A DNA stretch of 64,000 nucleotides from Torreya grandis (taxonomy: Eukaryota; Streptophyta; Pinopsida; Cupressales; Taxaceae): contig JARHVA010005355.1 of the NCBI GenBank assembly GCA_037957365.1, positions 979,001 to 1,043,000 of the forward strand, in the 5' to 3' direction. Positions within the stretch are counted from its first letter, which is position 1. Every line of letters begins with the position of its first letter. The notes under the pieces are model-generated. The model was not told the origin of the DNA, did no database searches, and saw nothing but the letters and a program-made list of their open reading frames with translations. The position numbers and the translations under genes are program-made. This document shows positions 48,866 to 61,759 of this stretch, in pieces.

Positions 48866-49560
48866 TATAATGCATGATAGGTTTAGTAGCCCACTCTAAA
48901 AGTTTTCTCTAAATGGACTTCATGGAAAAAGGATGAGTAAGATAATATTGTTACTATGTATAATGGTTAAATATAACATGTAAATATTTACTATATTCTC
49001 ATTTAGAATGGGCAGTCTCCCAATCTAAGAGCTTTCTCTGAATGGACTTCATGTAAAAAGGACTATTAAGATTATTGTTACTCTATGTAAAGGTTCAACA
49101 TAACATGTAAATATTTTCAAATTAATAGTGCAAACATGATTAATAGTTTCTCATTTAGAGTGGGTGTCCACCCATCTAAGAGATTTAAATTATCTGAATG
49201 AAATTCATGGAAAAGGGATAAGTAAGTTTATTGTTACCATGGATGATGGTGTAACTTACATTTAAAGATTTTAAAATATAATGAAAATAACTTCCTATAG
49301 ATGGAATTAGTGAAATAAGGACTAATAATATCATTATTATTCTATATAATGCTTCAACATAACATGTAAAGCCTTTCAAATATTGTGCAAATATGATTAA
49401 TATCCTACTCTAAGAGCTTTCTCTGAATGGAATTCATGGAAAAAGGATGAGTAAACTAATGTTTTTACTCTGTGTAATTGTTAAACATAAAATGTTAAAA
49501 TATTTAAATCAAATATAGTGCAATGAAAAAGGATTAGTATCCTACTTATTAAAAAGTGTA
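48866..49560. repeat. Satellite-like tandem array, right part
   Basis: Continues the ~145-bp monomers of 20,150-21,545: AACATAACATGTAAA, CATTTAGAGTGGGTGTCC, CCCACTCTAAAAG, TCTCTGAATGGACTTCATG and AAAAGGACTATTAAGATTATTGTTAC recur about every 140-150 bp, roughly five units. Confidence 0.75.
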
Positions 49561-49659
49561 ACAATAATATACATATACTTAATTATAAGATTCAATATAG
49601 TATATTGAATGCAACATTATAATAATTATTATATAGTTATAAGAGTCTAGACCTTGATT

Positions 49660-50135
49660 TAGCTGGCATAAGTTGAAATTTTATGGGGTATCTAAGGGAA
49701 ACCTAGTTTTGGATAGAGGGGGAGGGCTTATTAGATACTCATAAGGGAGCATCATAGCTACTTACACAAGGCCAATTAGATCTCAAACCAATCATGTGGT
49801 GGAGGCAAGAATGACTCTCTAAGGCATTAAATTAGTGGTGAAATTAGGTTTTTAAAAAATAATGGTCGAAGGGGACTCCCTAAATATTATAAATGCCTTC
49901 TCTAGTAAGTCATCACCCTCTTAGCATATCAAACAATAAATTGATGATGTAATAGAGATATTGAATTAATGCAAAGGAATCACTATAGGCCATATGTTTA
50001 AGGAGGGAAATAAGGTTTCTAATAGGATGGATAATATAGGGGTCCTTAATAAAATATTTATGGAATGGCATAAGGTTGATCAATTTCCACCCTAGATTAT
50101 TAACTTAATTGTTAATGATTATAACCCCATCATTA
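49660..50135 (+). pseudogene. RNase H domain remnant (plant LINE-type), plus strand
   Basis: One frame from TGG 49,664 for about 155 codons with stops mostly at expected Trp/Gln/Met sites: WHKLKFYGVSKGN, then RGGGLIRYS, ATYTRPIRSQTNHVVEARMT, MVEGDSLNIINAFSS, HIKQ, IDDVIEIL, CKGITIGHMFKEGNKVSNRM and DNIG. It matches the RNase H fold found at the C-terminus of plant L1-type LINE ORF2 (and in some host and Tat elements). The first catalytic Asp (FDG) is Tyr, the last is Asn, while Glu (HVVEA) and Asp (EGDS) remain. No RT is visible upstream, where the satellite array ends, so it is 5'-truncated. Confidence 0.75.
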
Positions 50136-51540
50136 TGCCTAAGGAGAGAGCATACTCACACAATGTATATGCTTAAATGATTAGACATGCATTTATAAAT
50201 CTTGATTGAAAAATTCATAGATATCATTGTGTGGCAAGGGAAAAGTGTAAGAGTAAGGCATTCCATGGTATTTTGATTAATTACATAACATAGATATCTA
50301 GAAAAAATCAAGTGAAGATAATGGTAATTGTGTTCTGGATACTAAGCCTGAACATGAGGAAAAATGTTGTAATGGGTGGGGATAAGGATAAAATTGAACC
50401 CATGTCCTATTCTAAATCAAAATAAAACAATTAAATTTGTCACAAATTGGTTGAGGGTGGTCTGGCTGAGTTCATGACCATAATTATTGGTTATGATGAG
50501 GAGGTGTCGAAGGATTTTGCCCTAGGATGGTGTTGACCATTTTGACCACAAGTCAAAATGGGTCAACCCCCTATAGTCCAAAACTTGGAATATGTATTTA
50601 TTATCATGTCATAGGGTGTTTCATAGTTCATTTTATGTGATTTAATATGTTTCTAGCCATGATCATTGTCCAATATTGTTATAAGTCATTCTATGTCCTT
50701 TAAGGGGTTATATTTGGGTCATAAATGAAGTGGTATGGTTTTATAAGGTATAAAAATGTTATAAAATACTTATAAATGTATCTAATGTTATTATATATTA
50801 TATTTCTCATTAGGAATGTCAATACTAATAGAATCTTGCAGGTGTTAACTAAAAATTAAGAAAACAAGTGAAAATGAGGGATTTTTAAAGGTTGTATGGC
50901 CTATTGGAGAGTGAAATGTGGGATAAGATTATGGAGTGAAATTTAAACTTAAATTAATAAAATTAAATTCTTTATATACTTTATAAGATCTAAAATTTGA
51001 TGAAAACCATTCTATCTCTTCATTGCTCCACTATGCACACGAAACTAGCCAACATGTCTTTTGATGGTATGACCAATAGGAGGACTTCAAAATAAAATGA
51101 TATTGGTGGTATATATTAAAATTTTTATGATTAATATTAATTTTTGGAGTTGGATTAATGTCGTCCTATACTTTATGAACCATTCTTAAGAAGTTGACTG
51201 TCTGGTTTTGATTACTAATCCCCACACCCTGTAGGTTTTGACTCTATATGAGCTAGTCTGTACAATATAGTTGGTTATTTTTATTAAAAATGATGTTTAA
51301 ATAATCATAAAATGATTAAAATATTTTTTTTTCATGTTTTAAGATGATTTCATGAGCTAAATAGTTCAGGTTGTAAGTTCATGTCACTAGTGGACTTGTA
51401 GTTAGTTTTCAACACTTGTAGAAGGTTTATTTATCTACAATGTTTTCAAAGCAATATGTGGTGTTGTGTCCCATGAATATAATTTATTATTTATCCCATG
51501 TCATTATAATATTAATCTCCAAGATTATCATCATGTAAGT
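50136..51540. other. Downstream region, weak coding-like stretch then unassigned
   Basis: About 50,440-50,535 reads FMTIIIGYDEEVSKDFALGW in one plus frame. A similar phrase occurs downstream of the other RNase H copy on the minus strand near 58,660. Beyond ~50,560 no feature is recognised. Confidence 0.3.
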
Positions 51541-53830
51541 GGGAATCAAGAAAGACAATCACAGTCAACTTGCATGATTTTTATACACAATTAGCTAAAT
51601 AGAGTGTTTTGAGCTCTGAGCATGGTCATGAAAGTGTAATGTAAATTTAAAGGTGTTTATCACATCCTTAGATAATTATAAATTAATTTATATCTCTATA
51701 TAACACATAAAGAGTTATGACAGTCAATGTAAATGAGATACACAATCATACACCATTGGTATGCACCTACAAGTGCCTGCAGAAGGATGTCACATTAAAA
51801 TGGGTGTTAATTTTTTTTTGAATCATGTAAAAATTGTTAAAATTAACTTTAATACATTTTATATGGTTTGGATATTGTCTAATTCTCATAAACCATGCAC
51901 ATTTTTTATGTCTCTATTCATTGCCTTGACTTTAACTATATCAACACCTACAGGGGATTGAGAACATTGAGTTGAGTGTATTGAAACTTGTTTCAAATCC
52001 TCCAAGATGAGAAATATGCATTGAGATAAATTTAAAAGGTATAAAATTAATTTAATTCCTATATATCATGCATACTACCTACATTCACATTCACTACCTA
52101 TACATTGACATGTCCACCTATAGGTGGCACTGTCAGAGACCTATAAATGTTACTCAGAGATGTTGAAACATGTGTCAAGACTCTTCCTAAGGTATTAGGA
52201 TGTTGGAAAGAATATGAAAGTAATTTCTGAGGAATTAAATTTGAATTTAAAGTGAGAAGTCATTTCATGCAAAGATAATTTGAATCTAGGGATAATTTTC
52301 CCTAAAAAACCAAAATAGAGACCTAGCCCCTTTTGATGATGTCATATATCAGTGTTGTAAGGAGTTTTGATGAATAAAAGTACATCTATATTAAATACAT
52401 ATCTTAGGGGAAGAGACTTGAAAAATGGAATGGATGTGTGACTAAAGGAAAGTGATGTTTGAAGGCCTCCATTTTTGATATGTGTTCACTACAATTATTC
52501 AGTGATTTTTACATGATTTGAACTCTCAAGTGCTTTCACAACTCAAAGTCATAGTATAGAGGCATATATTCATAATAGGCGGTGTTTTTGAGTTTATATA
52601 AACACTTATGGTTCAAATTTCATCAATAAGGAGTTGAAATTCAAGGTATGAACTTACACCATCACCTATATGTGCCTTGCCCTCAAAATATCCACCTATA
52701 GCCTGACTATAGGAACTCATTAGACATGCCATGTACCTTGGAGAACTAATAGGCCTAAAAACATAAAAATTTCCATTATGAAATTATTAAAAATACTTAA
52801 AAAGTGAGATAAAGTTATTAATAATAGGATTTGAAAGTTGAAACACACCTACAAGACCTCTATTTTGCTTTAAAATAGTCAACTATAGATGACTGTGGCA
52901 TGATAATGAGCTAAAACAAGTGACTTGGAGGATATACTAACATGAATATTATGAGAACAAGTCTATATTTATTTTCAAAGGAAAATTTAATGATACAAGA
53001 AGGTTTTAGACATTGTTTTCAAGGTCCAATCATGAAATGGGCACTTATAGGGGTCACTTTCTAAGCAAGAAGAAAGAAAACACAATCAATAATCTAGACT
53101 AGTCAAGGTATGCAATAGAGAGGTTGGTAAAGGTTTAAATGCTAGATGTGTTGAAAAAGACTCAAAAGTGATGGTATAAACATCAAAGGACCCCAATATC
53201 ATAGAATTAGGGGAAGGAGAGATTATAATAAGTGTAACCTATAGTCACATATCTAAAGCCTATACAATCAAATTTCTCCACGAGTCTGCCTTAGGTTCTA
53301 TGAGTTTTGGAGGGGATATACATATAAAAAAAAGATAAAAATTTTCACATATCATCAACATAACCTATATAATCCCACAATAGATTCATTTTGTATGGGA
53401 CAATAGGTGAAGTTCCCTCTATTTTTTCTTAGATAGAAGGCACTCCCCAAGGGTGCAAACCTACAAGTTTTGAGAATAAGAGGATGACATGGTGAGCTAT
53501 GGGTTGATGAAACATTTAAATAGGATTTGGAATATGGGATAAACATGAGGAATAATGAAAAAGTGTTAGAAATATGTTAGGGTATTCTAAACCTACAAAC
53601 ATGTAGATAAACCTATTAGGTCCAATTTAGGACTAAAGCCCAATTTGGGGGATCAGTATCATTTGTAAGAATAGATATAAATTAAAATTCATTGGAACAT
53701 TTTTATAGAGGGATATAAGGTGTTTTAAAACTACTAAAATGTAGATAAAGACATGAGGGAGTTTTTTCTTGACTTGATAACTTGGTAACCTACACAAAAT
53801 AAAGAGAGGAGCTTGAGTAGGCAAATTTGG
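51540..53830. repeat. Diverged ~185-bp tandem repeat array A (CACCTACA-keyed)
   Basis: A recurring word CACCTACA(A/G)G or close variant (CACCTATA, AACCTATA, AACCTACA) appears at about 51,765, 51,949, 52,115, 52,665, 52,850, 53,240, 53,458, 53,590 and 53,788, mostly 165-220 bp apart. Between them run AT-rich segments with similar purine/pyrimidine layout (…AAAATT..AATTTAA…GATGA…). Individual monomers are too diverged for exact limits. Small frames within (51,761-51,961; 53,355-53,546; 53,633-53,824) are unsupported. Confidence 0.5.
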
Positions 53831-53949
53831 AAGCTTATACCAATATGGAAACTTTTACTGAGATAATAAAGAGGTAGGAGATGTTATATAATGTCCTTAA
53901 CTTAAATTTGGAGTAATTTATTTAGGGTTTTAATGTCATACCTTTATGA

Positions 53950-54110
53950 ACAATCATTAGAGGTCAAAACTACTCTAAACCCTCTCAAACCGTTGCCAAG
54001 GACTTGATTGGAAAAATGAAGGAGGAGATGAATCTATATGGGTTATAATGACTTGGGAAATGGTTTTAATTTTTATAAGACTCTCTATGTCTCCTCCCTA
54101 TCATACTTAG
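53950..54110 (+). repeat. Diverged relative of the foldback arm
   Basis: GAACAATCATTAGAGG...CTACTCTAAACCCTCTCAAACC...GACTTGATTGGAAAAATGAAGG...ACTCTCTATGTCTCCTCCCTAT follows the same order as the left arm at 20,652-20,803 (AACAATT...CTATAAACCCTCTAAAACCC...AATTAGGAAAATGAAG...GGTCCCTCCCTAT). Only one arm was seen. Confidence 0.65.
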
Positions 54111-55860
54111 TTGTACCCTATGTATATGGACAGGGTGGACAATGTATTTTCTTGACTATTTTTGGTGTTGTGTAGGTATTGAAGGGTTTCAAATGATGTA
54201 ATAAAATTTGGGAGAGATAATTGGACTTAATATAAATTATAATGTTTATTTCATGATTTAGTTAATCCCACAACTATCTCTGCAAGTTCCTTCATCTCAT
54301 CCAATCAAAATTGGCATAGTGAACAAGCAAGTGAGATGGTGAAAACTCTAAGTGGGAGGAATTTTAATGTCTAAATGAGGAATATAAGGTCATGAGGGGT
54401 AATAAAAGGTGTCATAAACTCCTATATATGGATCATATTGTAAAATTGAAGACAAATTTGGTGCCAAGTATGCAAGGTGAGTGAAAGAGGAGTTATTTAG
54501 ATTACAAACAATGATAACTCATGCCCAAAATAATATTGATGATTAAGGACACATAAAATTAATGTTGGATCATGTATTTAACCCCTCCATATTTTATAAA
54601 TCATCACATCTATCCCTAATATATTTTGGTTCATTTCAATGAGGCCAAATGATGAAGACAGTTTCTAGGCATGCAAATAAGGAGTTCTATGCCACATTTT
54701 AGGATTTTGATGCATTTAAGGGACATTTTTCCTATGAAAAATTTCATGGTATATTCCATTTTAATTTTTAATACATCTTTAACTCCTTTTATCAGCATTA
54801 AACATGTTCTAATGACTTTTGGACTTCATTCTTTTCTCCTCTCTCCAATTCTATAATTAGTATCCATTTTAGATCTTGTAGACTAATACTACACCATGTA
54901 TGGCAAAGACCTACTAGAATGACATTATTTTTTTCCTTTGAAAAATAAATTAAATTCTTTTTTGATTTCATGAACATTTATCTAAGTGTGAAAAGTGATG
55001 TATGGTGATGTTAAGTGATGATCTCCTATCATTGCTTCTCCTTATCCTCTCATGTTTATGCAATAGTTCATATTGTAACATGTCATATAGAGTATAACTA
55101 GTGTGTTTCACTCTTTTAAAGTGTAAATTTTTTCTTGGAGTGTGAAATATACCCTCTGGTTTACTTGTGTTTTCTCATGCATATCATCTCTATGTTGAAA
55201 CACTTATGTTAGAATCACATATGACTTGTACGCTAGTTTGGAAGTATTGTTTCATTATGATACAATTATGATGGTGTTATGGAAATAATTATGGTGTATC
55301 AAACAATTATATTAGTTTAATTTCATGTAAATTTATATCCCTTTTACCATAAGAAACTACTAAAATAGGTGATAAGCATTTCAAGGCATATTTAGGGAGC
55401 TAGCCCTTAAACCTAGAGGTTTACTTCTGCTATAGGTAAACCCACATACCTATAAGTATTACCATGTTTCAAAAATATGGAAGAGGATTGAACACACTCT
55501 TCTAGGGTGAAATATTTGGTGATAATAGATAACACCATAGGAAAGTGAAAATGAGGTAGATAGAGATGAAAATATTAGAATAATGTATTATGTGACTAGC
55601 ATGAGATTTGAGGGCACCAAATCATTTAAGGATAAATTTAGGAAGTAGTAAGTCCTATAAAAATTATTAAATTATAATGTTTCTATCATCACTAATAAGA
55701 AATGATTCCCCATAACAAACCTACCAAAGTATTGGCCAAACATATGTTTTCATATAATGAAATATAAAATGCTTGAAGGTAAATTCCATGTACCTTCTCT
55801 CATCAATTTATGATTTTGAATCACTTTAAAATATAAAAATTTAGTTTTCCTTAATTATTA
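54111..55860. other. Unassigned stretch
   Basis: No coding domain, LTR or RNA gene recognised. The frame 54,671-54,856 is unsupported. Confidence 0.4.
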
Positions 55861-55869
55861 TTCAAATAA

Positions 55870-56750
55870 CTTGATATAATGGTGACTGTTTTCAAAGAAA
55901 ATCCTATTAGTGATCTCATCCACCAAGGCTTAATTTTCCTCATAATAAAGAGAGGGAAAATTTTGAGAGGGAAGGAAGTGTATTTGATGGATAATGAGGA
56001 TATGTAAGATTATGAGGAGGACCTTGAAAATTTTGAGGATAGTTTGGAGTAAAGTCATGAATCATCTAAAAATTATTGGAATGAGTACCATTCTAAAATA
56101 TACCACTTAGTGGAGATCATACCGAAGGACAAATATTGAAAATACAAAGCCCAAAATCATAAGAGATCCAAAGAGAAGACGGTTAAGAACATAGAGGTAG
56201 ACAAGATTAATACTTATAATTATGTTTTGAAGGAATAAAAGGATAAGAGTGAGAGGAAAGACACCTCAGGCCTTCAGTTAACCTTTAATTTAAAATTGAT
56301 GGAGTTGGAAGATAAGTTGGAACACCAGATAAGGCTTATCATTAAACATATGAAAAAATGGAATGGTTTGAAGGGAAGGTAGATAATAAAGGAGTGGGAG
56401 ACTAGAAATAAAGTAGGGGTATAACTTGAAATTGATGGGGAAAAATCCAATTCTCCTAAGAAGTAAAAAGGAATGATGCTAACACTTATGCCTGCCACTA
56501 CCACTCCTAAGAGAACCAAGAAAATGGAAAGTAGAATAGGAAGTATGAAGGGTAATAAAGTTGTCACACCTCAGGATAATACTATTAAACCCTTGAAAAA
56601 ATCCACTAAAATAAATAAATAATGAAGACAAGGAGGAAGGCATAAGAAAACAAAATTGTGGACAAACAATAAAAGATAAAACCAAGGAAGACAAGGAACT
56701 TACTGCATTGGCCACATTGGTGAATTACTTTGTCTCAGAAGAGTCTTCTA
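55870..56750 (+). pseudogene. Decayed Lys/Glu-rich coding-like stretch of unknown family
   Basis: The plus strand reads as a broken, highly charged protein: LIIKRGKILRGKEVYLMDNE, YEEDLENFEDSLE, KLMELEDKLEHQIRLIIKHM, then a basic tail with TTTPKRTKKMESRIGSM and KKSTKINK. Stops are spaced widely compared with neighbouring DNA. It could be a gag or LINE ORF1-like nucleic-acid-binding protein; no diagnostic motif is present. The minus-strand frames 56,274-56,567 and 56,479-56,715 are its hydrophobic mirrors. Confidence 0.35.
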
Positions 56751-57490
56751 ATTATCCTTGGTCCTTATCTATTTTTTGTTCTAGTTAATTTTTTGCATAA
56801 GTTTGGTGTAGGTTTATGGGATTTTCTAAGGAAATTTATTGGAAGTTTCTTTATCTTTCAGGCCAACCTAAAATATTAGCATGTCTATTGTAATATATTT
56901 CTATTTTGACTTCACTATCAATTTGAAAAAACTTGACTACAAGATCCATCTAAAACATAAATATAATATTATTGTCAATATAATTTAATTTAGTTTACAT
57001 ATATTTAATTCTAACATTCAATATAAAATGTTAAATAACATTTATGCACATGTAAATTACTCTTACATTCAATATTAAACATTGAATTATAGTAAAATAA
57101 ACATAAATTTGTAACAATTGTGTTCATGTATTTTTTACATTTTGTTTTAAAATTTATAATATTGAATTGTAATAATATTTCAAAAAATATTATAAAACAT
57201 TTACATAAATAATAGACATTTACAATAAATCTTATAGTAAGAATAAAATTTTATAAAGTTAAATTTACTTAAAATAATATTAGTTAAATAATGTTTAATC
57301 TTATAGTATTGATGCATGTCATGTTATTATTACATTTTTATTTGAAAGGTTAAATTTAGTTTTTATAAGGACCTAAAAACCACCATTCATCAAGAAAAAT
57401 TACAAACAAGATAAAAATAAATAAGACCAACCTAGCCTATTGGACATAAAAAAGTCAATAGAGTTTTATCAAAAAAGAACCAAAAAAACC
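56751..57490. other. AT-rich spacer
   Basis: Very AT-rich; nothing recognised. Confidence 0.5.
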
Positions 57491-57499
57491 TAAAAATAA

Positions 57500-58010
57500 A
57501 TCCATCTATTATATTTCCTCAGAGTGAGTCTCCTTCCTACTACCACCTGTCTTCTTCTTCACATTGTTGCATATCATCCCTTTAGTTTTAATTCCATGTA
57601 TTTCTGACATGATTTTTACTTGTTCTACCAAGCCTTTGACCTTTTCAGCCATCAATTTTCCTTTCTTGGTGTTGAATCCCGTCGAGGTGATGGTGAGAAC
57701 TTATTTACCTTTTGTGGTTCCCTCTAGCTTACCTCCTTATACCATTTTTGGATCCCCTATCCCTACATGTAACTTATCTACTTCCTATTTTAAATTGTTC
57801 CATTATTCTATAAATGACACCAAATACCTACCCAGTTTTTGTAGATTGTCATGGAACTCTACAAACCTCTGCTTGTAACCCTCCAGAAGCTGGGTTGAAT
57901 AATCATCCCTCTTACATACCTCTACCACTTTTAATTAATAGATTTTGAAGTTAGGTATTTTGATGCCCTATTATAATTTGAGACCTATGTTGACCTTATT
58001 TCATGAGATA
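57500..58010 (-). pseudogene. Decayed coiled-coil-like coding stretch, minus strand
   Basis: Minus-strand translation gives VVEVCKRDDYSTQLLEGYKQ, RFVEFHDNLQKLGRYLVSFI, GFNTKKGKLMAEKVKGLVEQ and VKIMSEIHGIKTKGMICNNV with few stops, i.e. a helical, charged protein with a basic C-terminus. The plus-strand frame 57,564-57,878 is its mirror and is less plausible (Cys/Pro/Phe-rich). Family unknown. Composition resembles the charged stretch at 55.87-56.75 kb. Confidence 0.35.
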
Positions 58011-59030
58011 TTTTTTAGGGGATAAGGATCATGGGATTTCCTTTTGTCCTTCTCCCCTCTCTTGTGGGTGAGTTATGTAGGTGGAAGGAGAGGCCTCACC
58101 CTTTCTACTCTCATATAAAATATCCTTATAAAAGTTATTTTATTTGATGATTTACATAATATAAATTTATTGGCTTCTCATATTGGTCACTCTTTTAGTG
58201 ATAAGGAGAACTAGTCCTTGGTAGATTATGTCAATAGTGGGTTTTTATTATAAGGATAGTACTTTGGATTCTAGTGACATGAGGAGGTAATATAAAAAAC
58301 TATTTTGATGCCCTTTAAAGTGGTTAAGTAAAAATAAATGATGTGAAAATATATTTTGTTCTAAATTCAAGTAGTGCATTACCTATAAGTAAATGTCTAA
58401 CCATCTTTACAAAAGATTGGCATTTGGGAATCCCTTCTTGTCAGTTTGGTAGATAGTGGTAATCTTAAATAATCATTGCATGAGCTCTTGTGTCTACCAA
58501 TTATCTTTGAAGGCCTTTGTGCCCTAACAAAACATGATAGTAATGTACCTAATGAGATCTTCCATGACTTACATAGTGATTCCCCTAAAGACCACATGGT
58601 GCTATTTCCATCCCACTACGAAATCCCTAGCCAAAATTTCATCATACCATTCAATCATGAGCATAAATTTTGGGATTATACCCTTTCACAAATTTATCCA
58701 AATTTTTTAGTTTTCTTGGAATTATACATAGGAAATTAATCTGTAATAGTACCGATCTCCTCTCATTCTCTTGATCTTATTTTTACTTATACACTAAAAA
58801 TTATAGTGGGTCAAGTAGTAGTTTGAAATTATAATATTTTGTTTTATTCTATAGCCATTAATAAGAGCCTTTTTACTAGATGTATTTCACCATTGGATTC
58901 AAATTTAGTGTCATTATTATGACATAAAGTGAGTTTTAACCTTATCTTAATCATGATTATTTATCTCACGTGTGTTTCCACCATAGGCTTGAGGGGATTG
59001 GAGTTTTAAATCATTACTGATCAAGAGGTA
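58011..59030. other. Ambiguous coding-like region beside the RNase H copy
   Basis: Near 58,660 the minus strand has LMIEWYDEILARDFVVGW, similar to the phrase downstream of the 49.7-kb RNase H. A plus-strand frame of 87 codons (58,476-58,739) overlaps it; which strand was coding is not clear. No domain assigned. Confidence 0.25.
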
Positions 59031-59034
59031 GATA

Positions 59035-59490
59035 TAGGATAGGATGTTGAGAGGTTTGATCGATGTGGAGAGTTTTGAGTTGAGTATGCCCATATTTTCT
59101 AGGGTATCAACCACCATGTTTCCCTCTCATAATATGTGAGGTATTTTACACTTTGTTGAGTGAGGAAGACATCTAGTATTGGCTATGATTTGGATGATTA
59201 TGTGGGATGGTTGGACCTTTCCTAAAGGGCATTTAGGATATCGAGAGAGTCCCCTTATATAGACACTTTATTAATGTATATCTATATGTATAGTTAGATT
59301 CCTTAGAGGGAATATTTATCCTCAATAACATAGTTGGATTTGATTCCCATTGGCTCAACCTAGGAAACAATTATAGTCCCTAATTCATCCTTGATGACAC
59401 CACCACCCCCTACCTTGCTAGGATTTTCTTTAGATAATCCATCAAAATTTAACTTCAACCACCCTTTATATGGGAATTCCAATTTCATGA
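59035..59490 (-). pseudogene. RNase H domain remnant (plant LINE-type), minus strand
   Basis: From ~59,490 downward: FPYKGWLKLNFDGLSKENPS, VGGGGVIKDELGTIIVS, NYVIEDKYSL, GDSLDILNAL; then, after a frameshift, KCKIPHIL and EGNMVVDTLENMGIL. This is the canonical plant RNase H order. All four catalytic acids are still readable (FDG, VIED, GDS, VVD) although stops and a frameshift break the ORF. It faces opposite to the copy at 49.7 kb. No RT is recognised upstream (59.5-60 kb), so it is another truncated LINE-type fragment, or an RNase H of a Tat-like element. Confidence 0.75.
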
Positions 59491-61700
59491 GACTCATATT
59501 ATGAGTAGGATTTATAGGATGGGATATGAGATTACACTTTTTAAAGATAAACTACTCAGCCTTAAAAGCTCTGAACTTGTTGTTAGCTGTAACTATTGAT
59601 AATATTAACATTATTGGTCAAAATGTCACCCATACCACTTGAAAATTTTATTTTTAGGACATGGTTTACTTGTTCAAGCATGAAAATATCTAATGGATAC
59701 ATTTTCCAATATTTTCATTAGGTTTCTCAAGTGATTCTAGTAATTTTAGTGCTAAAATAGGCTGATTTGAGGCATTTATACAAGGTTTTTAGAGGGTTGT
59801 TGGTTGTAAAGTACCTTAAAGATATTATTTAGTCCCATAAAGATAAAATACATGGTTTTTATGATGTTTTATGTGATATAATAAATAAAACCTATTTTTT
59901 TCCCATATCGACCTCCTTGGTAGCTCTAAAAAGGCCATCAATTTTTGTGTAGTACACGTAAGAGAGAGAGATTCAAGTCCAAATATATTGGAAAATGATA
60001 AAGACCATAATGAACTTAATATTATTTGTATTTTTTTTAATATTTATCCCCCAATATTTATTAATAATTTCTAATAGTGCAGGAGGGTCTAAATGGCCTA
60101 TTCATCTAGATAGGGTCCAAGTTTTCCTATATTTATTGACATCAAGATTCAATAGGAAGAATGGTTATAATGAGGTTATTTTAGGGTTAAATAGGACCTG
60201 TTACATGTGTATTAATTAGGTATATCATTTTAGGAAGGTACATATGGCACAAAACTCATTTCCTATAGTGTCCTTATGAATGGTCTATTTGATCAATTTT
60301 GGAGCATGATTTGAGTTGTCAAGAAAATTTATTCATATTCATGGGTTATCAAGTAAATTTATAAGTCATTTAACACCTAATTAATCCAAGAAAATGTGAA
60401 CAAGTCTCCATATTGAGCACAATATCATTTGATATGGTTTCGGGTGAGTTAGTCTCTTTAACAAGGTACAAATGTAGTTAATGAGCTTCTAGTGTGTGAA
60501 AAGTACCTCAATAATGACAACATGATCTTATTAGAGGAATTAAATATAAAAAAATATTACTTCACCTTTGGGATTAATTCATAGGATTTTCAAGAGAGCA
60601 TGGTTCAAAAATTCATTTATAACTAATGGCTTGATACTTCTTCAATGAAAGCTCCTAGTGACCAGGTCATTAAAGCAATGATATATTAGTGGTAAAGGGG
60701 TTATGAAGCAATGAAATAAATTTGGAATAGAAAAAAGTTTTTTTAAATCACCCTCTAAGAATATTCAAGGTTGATAATGATACTCATTAGCATCTAAAAA
60801 CCCAAAAAGGCCTATTATGCCTAAATGTACTAGTCATGCCTATATGTCATGATTAGAGGAGGTTGATAATAAACATGTAGGCACAATGAGAATAATAATT
60901 TTATCTCCTTCCCCAATTTTAGAGGATAGAGTGAGAATTAAATGGAGAGATCAGGTGAACATTTTGATGGAAGCCTTAGTAGGTGAAATGTTGATGGACT
61001 CTAATTATGCTAGGAAACATCTACAACAATCATGGAGTTTGTATCAAATGTTTGAGGAGGTAATTAACTTGATTTAAGATCCAAAATCAATGTTAAATAA
61101 AAAAAAGTGGTGTCATATAAACCAACCCAAATATAGCATATAAACCATGGAATAACCCAATCATAGAGGGATAGATTTTATGGAGAAACAACATTGTAAA
61201 TTCCCTTATTTAGAGAAGTTAAGGTATTTTTGTGTTATTTAAGGTAATATGTTATTTCTTGTTTCCATGATATTCAAACATCCTTATGGAAAAATTGATG
61301 ATTATTAAAGTTAATTATGGATTAATAAAGGTAAATATAGGTATTTTAGTCACTTTTTTCTCTTGGAATGAACCTCCCACCTCTTCTCAGTCCGTACACA
61401 TAGAGAAATCTCCACCTACAACTCTCACCCATAAAGGTACTTCAAAAGATGTCATGTTGAGTATGGAGGTAAGAAAATAGTGGAAGGGTCTAAGTGAGGA
61501 TGAAAGTAGAGATTAAAAGTAAAATATTATGTCTATATTCTAATTTAAGTCTTAACCTCACATTCTCCAACTTGATGATCTCAATCTGTATAACAGGGTC
61601 AACAAACTATCTTGATGATCGAGTTTTTTCAAAGAAAGTCAAAATTTTTGGGGTATTAAGTGAGATTTAATTGTGAAATAATATTATAATGGATAGTGAG
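59491..61700. other. Mostly unassigned; one short coding-like frame
   Basis: The plus-strand frame 60,886-61,077 (with LEDRVRIKWRDQVNILMEAL and ARKHLQQSWSLYQMFEEVIN) has a protein-like composition but no recognised family. Frames 59,995-60,219 and 61,286-61,480 are weaker. Nothing else is recognised. Confidence 0.3.
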
Positions 61701-61759
61701 GTAAATTTAAATTCAATATATATCCTTCACCAACTCACTCCACATCTCACTATCCTATT

